DNA from: Sphingomonas phyllosphaerae
GTDB taxonomy: Bacteria; Pseudomonadota; Alphaproteobacteria; Sphingomonadales; Sphingomonadaceae
Length of the DNA: 64,000 nucleotides
Assembly: GCA_036946405.1 (NCBI GenBank)
Contig: JAQIJC010000001.1
Span: 3,423,501 to 3,487,500, forward strand
Direction: 5' to 3'
Of this stretch, positions 15,388-23,959 are shown in pieces. The notes under the pieces are model-generated. The model did no database searches and was not told the origin of the DNA. It saw nothing but the letters and a program-made list of their open reading frames with translations. The position numbers were made by a program, and so were the translations under genes. Numbering within the stretch: position 1 is the first letter of the stretch; each line of letters opens with the position of its first letter.

Positions 15388-17046
15388 ATGGAGAAAAAGA
15401 CCCTCGCCGCCGTCGCCGGGCTCGTCGCCGGCACTTTGTTCGCCGCGACCAAGGGCCGCGAGCGGCTCGCGCTGTCGCGCGCCAAGCACCCCGGCCCCGG
15501 CGGGCACGTCCGCATGGCCAAGCGCATCGCCGGGCAGATCCCCTATTACGCGCATGTCGAGGAACGCTTCTTCCGCGCCGACGCGTGCGACGCCAACATC
15601 GCCGCCCGCCGCCGTGCCGGGTTCGAGCGGCTGGCGGCGCTCTATGCCGAGCGCTTCCCCAAGACACTCGCGCTCACCGCCGAGACGCGCGAGGGGCTGT
15701 CCGACCTGCAATTCACCGGCCGCTACCGCGTGCCCTTCCCGTTCGCCGCGACGGTGCGCGAACACCTGCCGGTCGGCGCGTTCATGGCGCGATCGGACGG
15801 CGCGTGGCTGACCGATCTCGACGGCAACCGCTTGATCGACCTGACTGGCAGCTACGGCGTCAATCTGTTCGGCAACGACTTCTACAAGGCGACGATGCGC
15901 GAGGCGCTCGACACCGCCGAACCGCTCGGCGGGGTGCTGGGCAGCTATCATCCGGTCGTCGCCGACAACGTCCGCCGGCTGCGCGCGCTGTCCGGGCTCG
16001 ACGAGGTGTCCTTCCACATGTCGGGCACCGAGGCGGTGATGCAGGCAGTGCGGCTGGCGCGCTATCACACCGGCAAGCGCCGGCTGGTGCGCTTCGCGGG
16101 CGCGTATCACGGCTGGTGGGGCGAGGTGCAGCCCGGCATCGGCAACCCCGTGCCGGCCGATCACACGCTGACGCTCGCCGACCAGTCCGAGCAGACGCTG
16201 GCAGTGCTCGCCCGCCGCAAGGACATCGCCTGCGTGCTGGTCAATCCGTTGCAGGCGCTCCATCCCAACGGTGGCGCGCCAGCGGACAGCCAGTTGGTCG
16301 ACAGCGCGCGCACCGCAGGGGCCGATCTGCCCGCGTATATCGCATGGCTGCGTCGCCTCTCCGAAACCTGCCGCGCCAACGGCATCGTGCTGATCTTCGA
16401 TGAAGTCTTCATGGGTTTCCGCCTCGCACCCGGCAGCGTTGCGCGGGCGTGGGGCATCGATCCGGACATGATCGTCTGGGGCAAGACGCTCGGCGGCGGG
16501 TTGCCGATCGGCGTGCTGACGGGCCGCGCGGCGCTGATGAAGCGCTGGCGCGACGATCGCCCGGTCGACATCTGCTTCGCACGCGGGACGTTCAACGCGC
16601 ATCCCTATGTGATGGCCGCGACCGACGCCTTCCTGCGCCGGCTCGACACGCCGGAAGTCGCCGCGCTGTATGACGGCATGACCGAACGCTGGAGCGCGCG
16701 CGCCACACGGCTCAACACGATGCTTGCGGAGGCGGGACTGCCGCTGTCGGTCGCGCATCTCGAGACGGTGTGGACGATCCTCTACACCCGCCCGTCGCGC
16801 TACAACTGGATGCTGCAATATTACCTCCGCGCCGAGGAGATGGCGCTGTCGTGGGTCGGCACCGGGCGGCTGATCTTCAGCCTCGACATCGACGATGCGC
16901 TGTTCGCGCAGATCGCCGCGCGGATCGTCGCGGCGGGGCAGGCGATGCAGGCCGATGGCTGGTGGGACGGGCCGGTTTCGACCAACAAGCAATTGAAGCG
17001 ACAGGCATTGAAGGAGTCGCTGGCGGCGCGGATCAGGGGCGGGTGA
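15388..17046 (+). CDS. Class III PLP aminotransferase (GSA-aminomutase-like)
   Basis: A 552-residue fold-type I PLP enzyme. The core resembles glutamate-1-semialdehyde aminomutases: SFHMSGTEAVMQAVRLAR near residue 210, the cofactor Asp in VLIFDEVFMGFRL near 333 and the Schiff-base Lys in IVWGKTLGGGLPIGV near 369. It is about 120 residues longer than HemL. The N-terminus (KKTLAAVAGLVAGTLFAATK) is hydrophobic enough to anchor it to the membrane, and residues 30-120 match nothing I recognise. Divergence from psd and the nearby pmtA argue for a role on an amino-lipid rather than in haem synthesis. The substrate is unknown. Confidence 0.8.
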   Translation: MEKKTLAAVAGLVAGTLFAATKGRERLALSRAKHPGPGGHVRMAKRIAGQIPYYAHVEERFFRADACDANIAARRRAGFERLAALYAERFPKTLALTAETREGLSDLQFTGRYRVPFPFAATVREHLPVGAFMARSDGAWLTDLDGNRLIDLTGSYGVNLFGNDFYKATMREALDTAEPLGGVLGSYHPVVADNVRRLRALSGLDEVSFHMSGTEAVMQAVRLARYHTGKRRLVRFAGAYHGWWGEVQPGIGNPVPADHTLTLADQSEQTLAVLARRKDIACVLVNPLQALHPNGGAPADSQLVDSARTAGADLPAYIAWLRRLSETCRANGIVLIFDEVFMGFRLAPGSVARAWGIDPDMIVWGKTLGGGLPIGVLTGRAALMKRWRDDRPVDICFARGTFNAHPYVMAATDAFLRRLDTPEVAALYDGMTERWSARATRLNTMLAEAGLPLSVAHLETVWTILYTRPSRYNWMLQYYLRAEEMALSWVGTGRLIFSLDIDDALFAQIAARIVAAGQAMQADGWWDGPVSTNKQLKRQALKESLAARIRGG

Positions 17047-17071
17047 TGGGGCGCCTGTCCCCTCCCCACTC

Positions 17072-17197
17072 CGTCATTCCCGCGCAGGCGGGAATCCAGA
17101 ACCCATGTCGTTACGGCTCGATCGAGACAGTGGCAGCTACCGTCCCGATCCTCACCAGCCATCGCGCGTCTGGATCCCCGCCTTCGCGGGGATGACG
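17072..17197. repeat. Palindromic repeat, type R3
   Basis: Arms CGTCATTCCCGCGCAGGCGG and CCGCCTTCGCGGGGATGACG flank a non-repeated centre. Copies occur at 22717-22811 and 23840-23934. It lies between the convergent aminotransferase and Mpo1-like genes. Confidence 0.7.
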
Positions 17198-17241
17198 AAG
17201 CGAACGGGAAACGGGAGCGACGCCTCCCGTCACCCCCGCCG

Positions 17242-17889
17242 TTACGCCGCGGCGTGCGTGTCGTCGCTACGCCCGTGCTTGATCAATCGCGCTGGCGCGG
17301 TGCGATACAGGCGGAAGTCGCTGAACGGGTCGGTGACGATCTTGGTCGCCCAGACGATCCCCGTCTCCAGATCGCGCTCGATCCACAATTGCCCGACCCG
17401 GAACAGGACCGCCGCGACACCGAAGAACAACCACCCGAAGCCGACATGCCGCAGGAAGTCCATCGCCCCCTCGGGCCGCTCCAGCAATCCGAACAGCGTC
17501 GGCGACAGTGCCAGCACCACCGGGATCGCCAGCCACAATCCCATCAGCACATATTTGCGCATCAGATTGTAGCCGACCTTCACCTCTTCCTTATATTCGT
17601 GGCTGACGCCATTCTCTTCGTCATAGTCTTTCGGCTCGAAGAAGAAATGCCCGGCCTGCCGGCTGGTCATCGCCACGCCCCACGCCAGCAGGCTTGCCAG
17701 CGCAGCATCGACGAACAGCAACGCATAAGCGGTGATGAACGTGCACGCGCTGACGAAATGCAGGCTCTGGTTGATCAGATCGTGATGGTAGTAACGATGA
17801 TCGTCCCAGCGCTGCTCCTTCAACTGCGCGCGGAACCCGGGATTGCCCTGCTCATCCTCGAAACGGAGCTTGCGAAGCGACGGCATCAT
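17242..17889 (-). CDS. Mpo1/DUF962-like membrane protein
   Basis: A 215-residue membrane protein with hydrophobic segments near residues 43-75, 110-132 and 145-168. It has the His/Asn pattern of the DUF962/Mpo1 family: YYHHDLINQSLHF near residue 33 and, after the first membrane segment, RQAGHFFFEPKD near 78. Yeast Mpo1 is an Fe(II) dioxygenase that shortens 2-hydroxy fatty acids. Sphingomonads carry 2-hydroxymyristate in their sphingolipids, so a lipid role is plausible; the assignment is by motif only. Its ATG overlaps the stop of the PE methyltransferase gene (ATGA), so the two are translationally coupled. Confidence 0.6.
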   Translation of the reverse strand: MMPSLRKLRFEDEQGNPGFRAQLKEQRWDDHRYYHHDLINQSLHFVSACTFITAYALLFVDAALASLLAWGVAMTSRQAGHFFFEPKDYDEENGVSHEYKEEVKVGYNLMRKYVLMGLWLAIPVVLALSPTLFGLLERPEGAMDFLRHVGFGWLFFGVAAVLFRVGQLWIERDLETGIVWATKIVTDPFSDFRLYRTAPARLIKHGRSDDTHAAA

Positions 17890-18530
17890 GCCTTCTCCTT
17901 GGCGATGCGGACCAGCGAGAAATGTCCGAACGGCGGGATCGCGCGCCGCTCGGTCAGCGACACGTCGCTGCGGGTCGCGATCCAGTCGGTGTAGAGCGCG
18001 AACGGGAAGTCAGTCCGGAAGCCGAGCCGCTCGGTGATCGGCATCAATGCGCGCTCGATCCCGCCGCGCAGTCCCTGTTCGGCGCCGACGCGGGTGGTGA
18101 TGATGATCTCGCCGCCCGGCCGGCAGACCCGCGCGAATTCATCCAGCGCGCGTCGCGGGTTGGCGACCGCACTCACCACATATTGCGCGACGACGACGTC
18201 GAACGACTCGTCCGCATAATCCAGCGCCTCGGCATCGCCGACGCGGATCGCATCGATATTGGTCAGGTTCAGCCGTCTGGTGCGCGCGCGCGCCTTGTCG
18301 AGCATATCCTCCGAAATATCGATGCCCGTCACGCGGCTGGTCGCGGCATATTGGGGCAGCGAGATGCCGGTGCCGACCCCGACCTCGAGGATCCGGCCCC
18401 CGATCCGGTCCGCGGCCCGGATCGCGGCGGCACGCCCCTGTCGGAACACCGGGCCGAACACCAGATCGTACACCGGCGCCCACCGATCATAGGCCAGCGC
18501 CACGCCGGCCGTCGTCATCGTCGCTGTCAT
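17886..18530 (-). CDS. pmtA: Phosphatidylethanolamine N-methyltransferase (PmtA-like)
   Basis: A 214-residue SAM-dependent methyltransferase of the Rhodobacter/Zymomonas PmtA type, which methylates phosphatidylethanolamine towards phosphatidylcholine at the membrane surface. It opens with the family N-terminus YDRWAPVYDLVFGPVF near residue 14. Motif I is ILEVGVGTGISLPQY near 47, and then come VTGIDISEDML and IRVGDAEALDYADESFDV. ATG 18530 is preceded by GGCGGGA; ATG 18518 is possible. The downstream gene overlaps its stop. Together with the psd-like gene it would provide successive steps of the PS to PE to PC route. Confidence 0.88.
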   Translation of the reverse strand: MTATMTTAGVALAYDRWAPVYDLVFGPVFRQGRAAAIRAADRIGGRILEVGVGTGISLPQYAATSRVTGIDISEDMLDKARARTRRLNLTNIDAIRVGDAEALDYADESFDVVVAQYVVSAVANPRRALDEFARVCRPGGEIIITTRVGAEQGLRGGIERALMPITERLGFRTDFPFALYTDWIATRSDVSLTERRAIPPFGHFSLVRIAKEKA

Positions 18531-18690
18531 TCCCGCCGCTTACCTTCGCTGAAGAACCCCGACCGGGCTCCGGAACCGCGACCCTTGTGCGACGGCGAGG
18601 TGTCAGCGTGACGACGTTTGAGTGACGGCCATCGTCACCGAACCGAAATGATAGTGACACATCCGACAGTCAAACCTTTATCTTTCAACT

Positions 18691-18704
18691 TGATCTGGAT
18701 CACG
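18691..18704. promoter_or_regulatory. FNR/FixK-like box
   Basis: TTGAT-CTGG-ATCAC matches the FNR/FixK consensus TTGAT-N4-ATCAA in nine of ten positions. It lies 66 bp upstream of the gene at 18770. The rest of 18531-18769 shows no gene. Confidence 0.45.
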
Positions 18705-18769
18705 GACCCAAGTGCAACGGCCTGACGTTCCGCGGCGCGGGACTTTTCTCCCACGAAAGGAAGCAGCCG

Positions 18770-19150
18770 ATGGCCGTGAAATTCGCCGGAACCATGAACG
18801 CGATCAATCGCGGACTCGACGAAACCAAGCCCGCCAAGGGCGTCGACATGATCGAGGATTGGGAGGCTGCGCTTGCCGACGTCGACACGCCCGGTGCGAA
18901 GGGCATCCTGCGCGACCTCGGATCGCTGCGCAAGCAACTGGAGAAGGACGAGCCCGACGCCGATCGCGTCCATGCGCTGCTCCATCGGCTCGGCGCGGCG
19001 ACCACCAAGATCGCCGACAAGGCCGAGAAGTCGCAGGACAAGCTCAAGTCGCTCGGCGAAGCGCTGACCGAGGCGGGCGAAGAGGAACACGACGAGGAGG
19101 AGGACGCCGAGGCGGCCGCCGCGCCGAAGCGCGCACGCAAGAAGAAGTAA
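18770..19150 (+). CDS. Small charged helical protein, unknown
   Basis: A 126-residue soluble protein, not recognised as a named family. Residues 1-95 look all-helical with heptad-like Leu spacing (LRDLGSLRKQLEKDEPDADR, DKAEKSQDKLKSLGEAL). The C-terminus is strongly bipolar: an acidic run (EEEHDEEEDAEA) followed by a basic tail (KRARKKK). Such tails suggest nucleic-acid or membrane contact, but this is inference. GAAAGGAAGCAGCCG before the ATG is a good ribosome-binding site. An FNR/FixK-like box lies 66 bp upstream, hinting at oxygen- or redox-linked expression. Confidence 0.75.
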   Translation: MAVKFAGTMNAINRGLDETKPAKGVDMIEDWEAALADVDTPGAKGILRDLGSLRKQLEKDEPDADRVHALLHRLGAATTKIADKAEKSQDKLKSLGEALTEAGEEEHDEEEDAEAAAAPKRARKKK

Positions 19151-19185
19151 GATTGGTGGGGGGCTGACACACCACCCCTCTACCG

Positions 19186-19270
19186 TCGCCCCGGACCTGA
19201 TCCGGGGCCCCGCTTATCTCCAGCCGTGCGAGAAGAAGAAGCGGGGTCCCGGATCAAGTCCGGGATGACG
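19186..19270. repeat. Palindromic repeat, type R2
   Basis: Arms CCCCGGACCTGATCCGGGG and CCCGGATCAAGTCCGGGATG with inner CCCCGCTT / AAGCGGGG pairing. It lies between the convergent genes at 18770 and ald, like the other R2 copies, which suggests use as a shared terminator. Confidence 0.7.
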
Positions 19271-19276
19271 GACGCT

Positions 19277-20365
19277 TTACCCCGCGATGCCCAGCGCTTC
19301 GGCCACCACCTTGTTGACGATCTTGCCGCCACGCACGTTGACGCCTTCCATCAACCCGGCGTCCGCCTCGGCGGCGGCATAGCCACGATCGGCCAGCGCC
19401 AGACCGTAGGGCAAGGTCGCATTGTTGAGCGCGTGGCTCGACGTCAGCGGCACCGCGCCCGGCATGTTCGCGACGCAATAATGGATCACGCCATCGACCT
19501 CATAGGTCGGCTCGGCATGGGTGGTGGCATGGCTCGTCTCGAAGCACCCGCCCTGATCGATCGCGACATCGACCAGCACCGCGCGCGGCTTCATCAGCTT
19601 CAGCATCGGCCGCGTCACCAGCTTCGGCGCCGAGGCGCCGGGGATCAGCACCGCGCCGATCACCGCATCGGCTTCCGAAATCTCGTGCTCGATCGATTCC
19701 AGCGTCGAGACGCGCGTCCGCACGCGGCCCTGGAACAGCTCGTCCAGTTCGCGCAGCCGCGGGATCGAGCGATCGATGATCGTCACCTCCGCGCCCAGCC
19801 CAACCGCCATCCGCGCGGCATGGGTGCCGACCACGCCGCCGCCCAGCACGACGATCCGCGCCGGCTGCACGCCGGGGACGCCACCGATCAGCACGCCGCG
19901 CCCGCCGTTGACCGCCTTGAGCGCGGTGCCGGCCGCCTCGATCGACAACCGTCCCGCGACCTCGCTCATCGGCGCGAGCAGCGGCAGGTGGCCGCGCGCG
20001 TCGACCACCGTCTCATACGCCACCGCGGTCACGCCCGACGCCTGCAGGCCCTTCGCCTGTTCGGGATCGGGCGCGAGATGGAGGTAGGTGAACAGGATCT
20101 GGTCCTCGCGCAGCTGCACCCACTCGCCGGGCTGCGGCTCCTTGACCTTCACCACCATCTGCGCGGTCGCGAACACTTCCTCGGCGGTGTCGACGATTCC
20201 GGCCCCTGCCGCGCGATAGGCGTCGTCGTCGGCGGCGATCCCGGCGCCCGCGCCGGTCTGGACGATCACCTCATGGCCATGCGCGACATATTCGCGCACC
20301 GCGCCCGGGGTCAGGCCGACACGATATTCGTGGTTCTTGATTTCCTTGGGCACGCCGATGCGCAT
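19277..20365 (-). CDS. ald: Alanine dehydrogenase
   Basis: A 362-residue NAD-dependent L-alanine dehydrogenase that interconverts alanine with pyruvate plus ammonia. The N-terminal signature [19 protein letters not shown] is present. The substrate Lys is in [12 protein letters not shown] near residue 74 and the catalytic His in [12 protein letters not shown] near 95. The Rossmann motif is [16 protein letters not shown] near 171. Late blocks ([27 protein letters not shown]) match Ald. The length is about ten residues shorter than typical. An Lrp-type regulator is divergent with a 111-bp gap, the usual arrangement for amino-acid-induced ald control. Confidence 0.96.
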   Translation of the reverse strand: MRIGVPKEIKNHEYRVGLTPGAVREYVAHGHEVIVQTGAGAGIAADDDAYRAAGAGIVDTAEEVFATAQMVVKVKEPQPGEWVQLREDQILFTYLHLAPDPEQAKGLQASGVTAVAYETVVDARGHLPLLAPMSEVAGRLSIEAAGTALKAVNGGRGVLIGGVPGVQPARIVVLGGGVVGTHAARMAVGLGAEVTIIDRSIPRLRELDELFQGRVRTRVSTLESIEHEISEADAVIGAVLIPGASAPKLVTRPMLKLMKPRAVLVDVAIDQGGCFETSHATTHAEPTYEVDGVIHYCVANMPGAVPLTSSHALNNATLPYGLALADRGYAAAEADAGLMEGVNVRGGKIVNKVVAEALGIAG

Positions 20366-20476
20366 GGGTCCGTCTCCTTAGTCTGCGTGCGATCTAGCAT
20401 GATCCCGACGGCGGAACCGGGCGAACCGCACGCACGCCAGATGACTTTGCGGCGGATTCCTGCATTACCCGGCGGC

Positions 20477-20959
20477 ATGACGCAGAAAAGCTACGTTCCG
20501 GATCGAATCGATCGGCGGTTGATCGCATTGTTGCTCGACAATGCCCGCGCCACCGCCTTCACGCTTGCCGAGGCGATCGGCCGCTCGGCGACCGCGGTCG
20601 CGCGGCGGCAGCGCGCGCTGGAGGAGGCCGGGATCATTACCGGCTACGCCGCGCGGCTCGATCTGGCACGGCTCGGCCGCGCAACGACGGTGCACATCAA
20701 GGTAACGCTGGAAAGCCAGCGTATCGACGTACTCGACGCCTTCGAGACGGCGATTGCCGCCAGCCCGTCGGTCGTGCGCTGTGACCTGATGTCGGGCAGC
20801 TACGATTATCTCATCACCGTACGCGCGCGCGACCTCGCCGATTTCGCGCACATTCATCGCGACGAACTTTCCCGGCTGCCCGGCGTCACGCAAATGGAAA
20901 GCGGCTTCGTCCTGCGCGAAGTCGTGGCATCGCGGCTGCCACTTTCCTTGCTTGATTAA
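20477..20959 (+). CDS. Lrp/AsnC-family transcriptional regulator
   Basis: A 160-residue regulator. The N-terminal helix-turn-helix (IDRRLIALLLDNARATAFTL, AEAIGRSATAVARRQRALEE) is followed by an AsnC effector domain (TVHIKVTLESQRIDVLDAF, DLMSGSYDYLITVRARDLAD, LPGVTQMESGFVLREVV). It is divergent from ald and most likely activates ald in response to alanine or another amino acid. The ATG at 20477 (MTQKSYVPDRID) starts at the expected distance before the HTH. Confidence 0.92.
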   Translation: MTQKSYVPDRIDRRLIALLLDNARATAFTLAEAIGRSATAVARRQRALEEAGIITGYAARLDLARLGRATTVHIKVTLESQRIDVLDAFETAIAASPSVVRCDLMSGSYDYLITVRARDLADFAHIHRDELSRLPGVTQMESGFVLREVVASRLPLSLLD

Positions 20960-20973
20960 GCACATAGCACACC

Positions 20974-20996
20974 GGATCAACCTTGATCCAAATCAC
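20974..20996. promoter_or_regulatory. Overlapping palindrome and FNR/FixK-like box
   Basis: GGATCAA-CC-TTGATCC (20974-20989) is a perfect 7-bp inverted repeat. Its right arm runs into TTGAT-CCAA-ATCAC (20983-20996), one mismatch from the FNR/FixK consensus. It lies 15 bp after the Lrp-type gene and 170 bp before the chemoreceptor. A hairpin GGCCAG...CTGGCC follows. Confidence 0.4.
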
Positions 20997-21165
20997 AAAA
21001 CAGGCCAGCACCTTTACCGGCACTGGCCATAGAAACATTTCGTCTTCATCTTCAGACTTCCGGGCCTTCTACTTCTTAACCAGCGATTCAACAAGTCACG
21101 GCAAAGACATTCCCTACTGATCTCGATTGGTCGATTTGCTTCGGTCGGGCGCGGAAGGAACAGAA

Positions 21166-22608
21166 ATGGTCACGTGGTTTCAGCAACATGCGCCGATTCG
21201 CGCCAAGTTCACGATCCTGGCGCTGGTGTACGGCGCGCTTTCCGCACTGTCGCTCGGCGCGACGATCGCCGCCGTGCAGGACATGCTGCCTGGAACGATC
21301 GCGATCGGCCTGGCGACGGGGGCGCTGGTGGCGGTGCTCGTGGTCGCGCTGACGTCACGCGCGCTGATCTGCGCGCCCTATGTCGCGACCGTGGTGCGGA
21401 TGGAGGCGCTGGCCGCCAACGACCTCGACACCGCGATCGCCTATACCGACCATCGCGACTGCGTCGGCCGCATGACCAAGGCGATGGAGGTGTTCCGACG
21501 CAACGGCAAGGCGCTGGCCAGCGCGGCACAGTCGCAGCAGATGGTGGTCGAGGCGCTCGGCACCGGGCTCGGCCGGCTCGCCGACAACGACCTGACCTAC
21601 CATATCGAGCAGCCGTTCAGCGCCGATTACGATGCGCTGCGCACCAACTTCAACCGGGCGATGGCGGCGGTGTCGGGCACGATCGCGGCGGTGACGAGCG
21701 CGGCCAACGGCATCAACAGCGGCGCGGCGGACATTCGTCAGGCGTCGGACGATCTGTCGCAGCGCACCGAGCAACAGGCCGCCTCGCTGGAGGAGACCGC
21801 CGCGGCGATGGACGAGATCACCACCACCGTGCGCGAGACCGCGGCCGGCGCACGCCGCGCCAACGATGCGGTCGGCGACGCGCGCGCCGAGGCGGAAAGC
21901 TCGGGCGACGTGGTGCGCCGCGCGGTCGACGCGATGGGCGGGATCGAGCGCGCCTCGTCGGAGATCAGCGAGATCATCAGCGTCATCGACGGCATTGCGT
22001 TCCAGACCAACCTGCTGGCGCTCAACGCCGGGGTCGAGGCGGCACGCGCGGGCGACGCGGGCAAGGGCTTCGCGGTCGTCGCCAGCGAGGTTCGCGCGCT
22101 CGCGCAGCGGTCGGCCGACGCCGCCAAGGACGTCAAGACCAAGATCCTCGCCTCGTCCGAGCAGGTCGAATCGGGGGTGACGCTGGTCAGCGAGACCGGC
22201 AAGGCGCTGCAGCGGATCATCGCGCGCATCGGCGAGATCAGCACGCTCGTCTCGACGATCGCGCAATCCGCCGAGCAGCAGGCGACCGGCTTGCAACAGG
22301 TCAACACCGCGGTGTCGGAGATGGACGGCGTCACGCAACAGAATGCCGCAATGGTCGAGGAAGCCACCGCCGCCGCGCGCAGCCTCGCCGAGGAAGCCGA
22401 TCGCCTGACCCGCGAAGTTTCGCGCTTCCGCACCGCGACGACGATGCGGCCGGTCCTTGCCGCGGCGCCCCCCGCTGCGTCGGTCCACGATCTTCAGACG
22501 CGCGCCGCCCAGGCTGGCCGCGACCTCGCCCGGACGGTGCGTCGCCCCGTGACCGGTACGCGCGGAACGGCGCTGGCGGTCGCCGATGACGACTGGTCGG
22601 AATTCTAG
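21166..22608 (+). CDS. Methyl-accepting chemotaxis protein
   Basis: A 480-residue chemoreceptor. Two membrane helices (about 14-35 and 42-63) are joined by only a few residues, so there is no periplasmic sensor domain. A HAMP-type region follows, then a coiled-coil signalling domain. The conserved hairpin is [20 protein letters not shown] with [19 protein letters not shown]. Signals must be sensed in the cytoplasm or membrane, for example redox or metabolic state. ATG 21166 has GGAAGGA seven bases upstream; an upstream TTG lacks one. No che genes are adjacent. An FNR/FixK-like box lies 170 bp upstream. Confidence 0.93.
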   Translation: MVTWFQQHAPIRAKFTILALVYGALSALSLGATIAAVQDMLPGTIAIGLATGALVAVLVVALTSRALICAPYVATVVRMEALAANDLDTAIAYTDHRDCVGRMTKAMEVFRRNGKALASAAQSQQMVVEALGTGLGRLADNDLTYHIEQPFSADYDALRTNFNRAMAAVSGTIAAVTSAANGINSGAADIRQASDDLSQRTEQQAASLEETAAAMDEITTTVRETAAGARRANDAVGDARAEAESSGDVVRRAVDAMGGIERASSEISEIISVIDGIAFQTNLLALNAGVEAARAGDAGKGFAVVASEVRALAQRSADAAKDVKTKILASSEQVESGVTLVSETGKALQRIIARIGEISTLVSTIAQSAEQQATGLQQVNTAVSEMDGVTQQNAAMVEEATAAARSLAEEADRLTREVSRFRTATTMRPVLAAAPPAASVHDLQTRAAQAGRDLARTVRRPVTGTRGTALAVADDDWSEF

Positions 22609-22614
22609 GTGGCA

Positions 22615-22647
22615 GGGCGGCCCGCCGCATCCTGCGACGGGCCGCCC
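22615..22647 (+). terminator. Terminator-like hairpin
   Basis: GGGCGGCCCG and CGGGCCGCCC form a perfect 10-bp stem seven bases after the chemoreceptor stop. It has no following T-run. Confidence 0.6.
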
Positions 22648-22716
22648 AAGACCGGCCGGCGGGGCGTCGCCCCGACCGACGACGCAGCTCTGCCGCGGCG
22701 GGCATCGCGTTCCTTT

Positions 22717-22811
22717 CGTCATTCCCGCGCAGGCGGGAATCCAGACGCGCAGGTCCGTCGATAGAAGCGCAACCGTCAGCGTCTCTGGATCCCGCCACCG
22801 CGGCAATGACG
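22717..22811. repeat. Palindromic repeat, type R3
   Basis: Begins CGTCATTCCCGCGCAGGCGG and ends GCGGCAATGACG with GTCTCTGGATCCCG inside. It lies between the convergent chemoreceptor and Gfo/Idh genes. Confidence 0.65.
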
Positions 22812-22820
22812 GGAGTGCCG

Positions 22821-23816
22821 CTATCCCCGTCCCGCCGCATAGATCGCATCGAGCACCCGCGCCGTCGCGACATGGTCCTCCGCCGCCGCATCGAACCGCG
22901 CGCCGGCCGCCAGCCGCTCCGCCCAGTCGACCGCCGCGCGCCCGCCCCAATCGTCGGGCGGCACTGCCAGCGTCTCGCGCGCGGTGCCGCGGAAATGCTC
23001 GGCGGTGAAGTCGTAGAACGAGCCGCCGACGTTGCGCAGCGCCGCACCGCCTTCGGTGCCGTAAAAGGCCGCCTCGATCACCGCATCCTGCCCGGCGTTG
23101 AGCCGCCACGAACAGGCCAGCCGCACCACGACGCCGTTGTCGAGCCGCACCGTCGCCGCCGCATAATCCTCGACCGCCGCCGCGGTGACCGGCGCGCCGC
23201 TCGCATACAGCGCGGCGTCCACATGCTCGGCAACCGCGCCGGGATTGAGCCACAGGGCCAGGTCGGCGAGGTGGATACCGAGATCCATGACACATCCGCC
23301 GCCGGACCGCGCACGGTCGTAGAACCATGGCTTGTCCGGCCCATAGGCATTGTGGAAGGTCAGATCGATCGCGAACACACGCCCCAGCGCGCCGCCCCGC
23401 ACCAGCGGCGCGATCGCGCGCATCCCCGCGGTATGGCGATAGGACAGATCGACCCCCAGCAAGCGGTCGGCGCGCCGGGCCGCCGCCACCACCGCTTCGT
23501 TCTCGGCGGCATCGCGGCCAAGCGGCTTCTGGCAGAACACCGCCACCCCCGCCTCCAGCGCCGCGATCGACTGCGCGGCGTGCAGCGCGCTCGGACTGGC
23601 GATCACCACCCCGTCGAGCCCGAGCGCCAGCATCTCGTCCAGCGACGCGCAGACCTGCGCGGCGGGCGCGTCCTGCACCGCCGCAGCGACCATCTCCGGC
23701 GACGGATCGCTGATCGCGACCGCCTCGACCGCCCCGCTGCCGACCATCGCCGCCATCCGGTGCCGCCCGATCCAGCCAGTGCCGAGGAAACCGATGCGGG
23801 GTTTGCTGTGGGTCAT
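22821..23816 (-). CDS. Gfo/Idh/MocA-family oxidoreductase
   Basis: A 331-residue NAD(P)-dependent sugar or cyclitol dehydrogenase. The N-terminal Rossmann motif is RIGFLGTGWIGRHRMAAM. The usual EKP is CQKPLGRDAAEN near residue 94, and the substrate-domain block GGCVMDLGIHLADLALWL near 168 carries the catalytic-type His. Substrates in this family range from inositols to nucleotide sugars and cannot be told here. ATG 23816 (MTHSKPRIG) places the Rossmann strand at residue 6; an earlier ATG at 23849 falls inside an R3 repeat. With the next dehydrogenase it forms the outer end of the minus-strand arm of the glycan cluster. Confidence 0.9.
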   Translation of the reverse strand: MTHSKPRIGFLGTGWIGRHRMAAMVGSGAVEAVAISDPSPEMVAAAVQDAPAAQVCASLDEMLALGLDGVVIASPSALHAAQSIAALEAGVAVFCQKPLGRDAAENEAVVAAARRADRLLGVDLSYRHTAGMRAIAPLVRGGALGRVFAIDLTFHNAYGPDKPWFYDRARSGGGCVMDLGIHLADLALWLNPGAVAEHVDAALYASGAPVTAAAVEDYAAATVRLDNGVVVRLACSWRLNAGQDAVIEAAFYGTEGGAALRNVGGSFYDFTAEHFRGTARETLAVPPDDWGGRAAVDWAERLAAGARFDAAAEDHVATARVLDAIYAAGRG

Positions 23817-23839
23817 GCGTGCGTATCCTGAACTATATT

Positions 23840-23934
23840 CGTCATTCACGCGAAGGCGGGAATCCAGAACCCATGCCGTGTCGACAGAATAGCGCCGTCA
23901 GCGTGTCTGGATTCCCGCCTTCGCGGGAATGACG
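23840..23934. repeat. Palindromic repeat, type R3
   Basis: Arms GTCATTCACGCGAAGGCGGG and CCCGCCTTCGCGGGAATGAC surround a centre containing GAACCCATGCCGTGTCGACA. It separates two same-strand dehydrogenase genes. Confidence 0.7.
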
Positions 23935-23959
23935 GAGTTGGTGTGCCTGTGGCCCCGCC

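Noticed and set aside
18571..18596. GGAAC followed 16 bases later by CGGC, considered as an EcfG promoter
   Set aside because: The -10 part matches only two of four bases, unlike the three sites reported.
9780..19270. R2/R3 repeats considered as a CRISPR array
   Set aside because: Copies are kilobases apart, palindromic, single, and have no regular spacers or cas genes.
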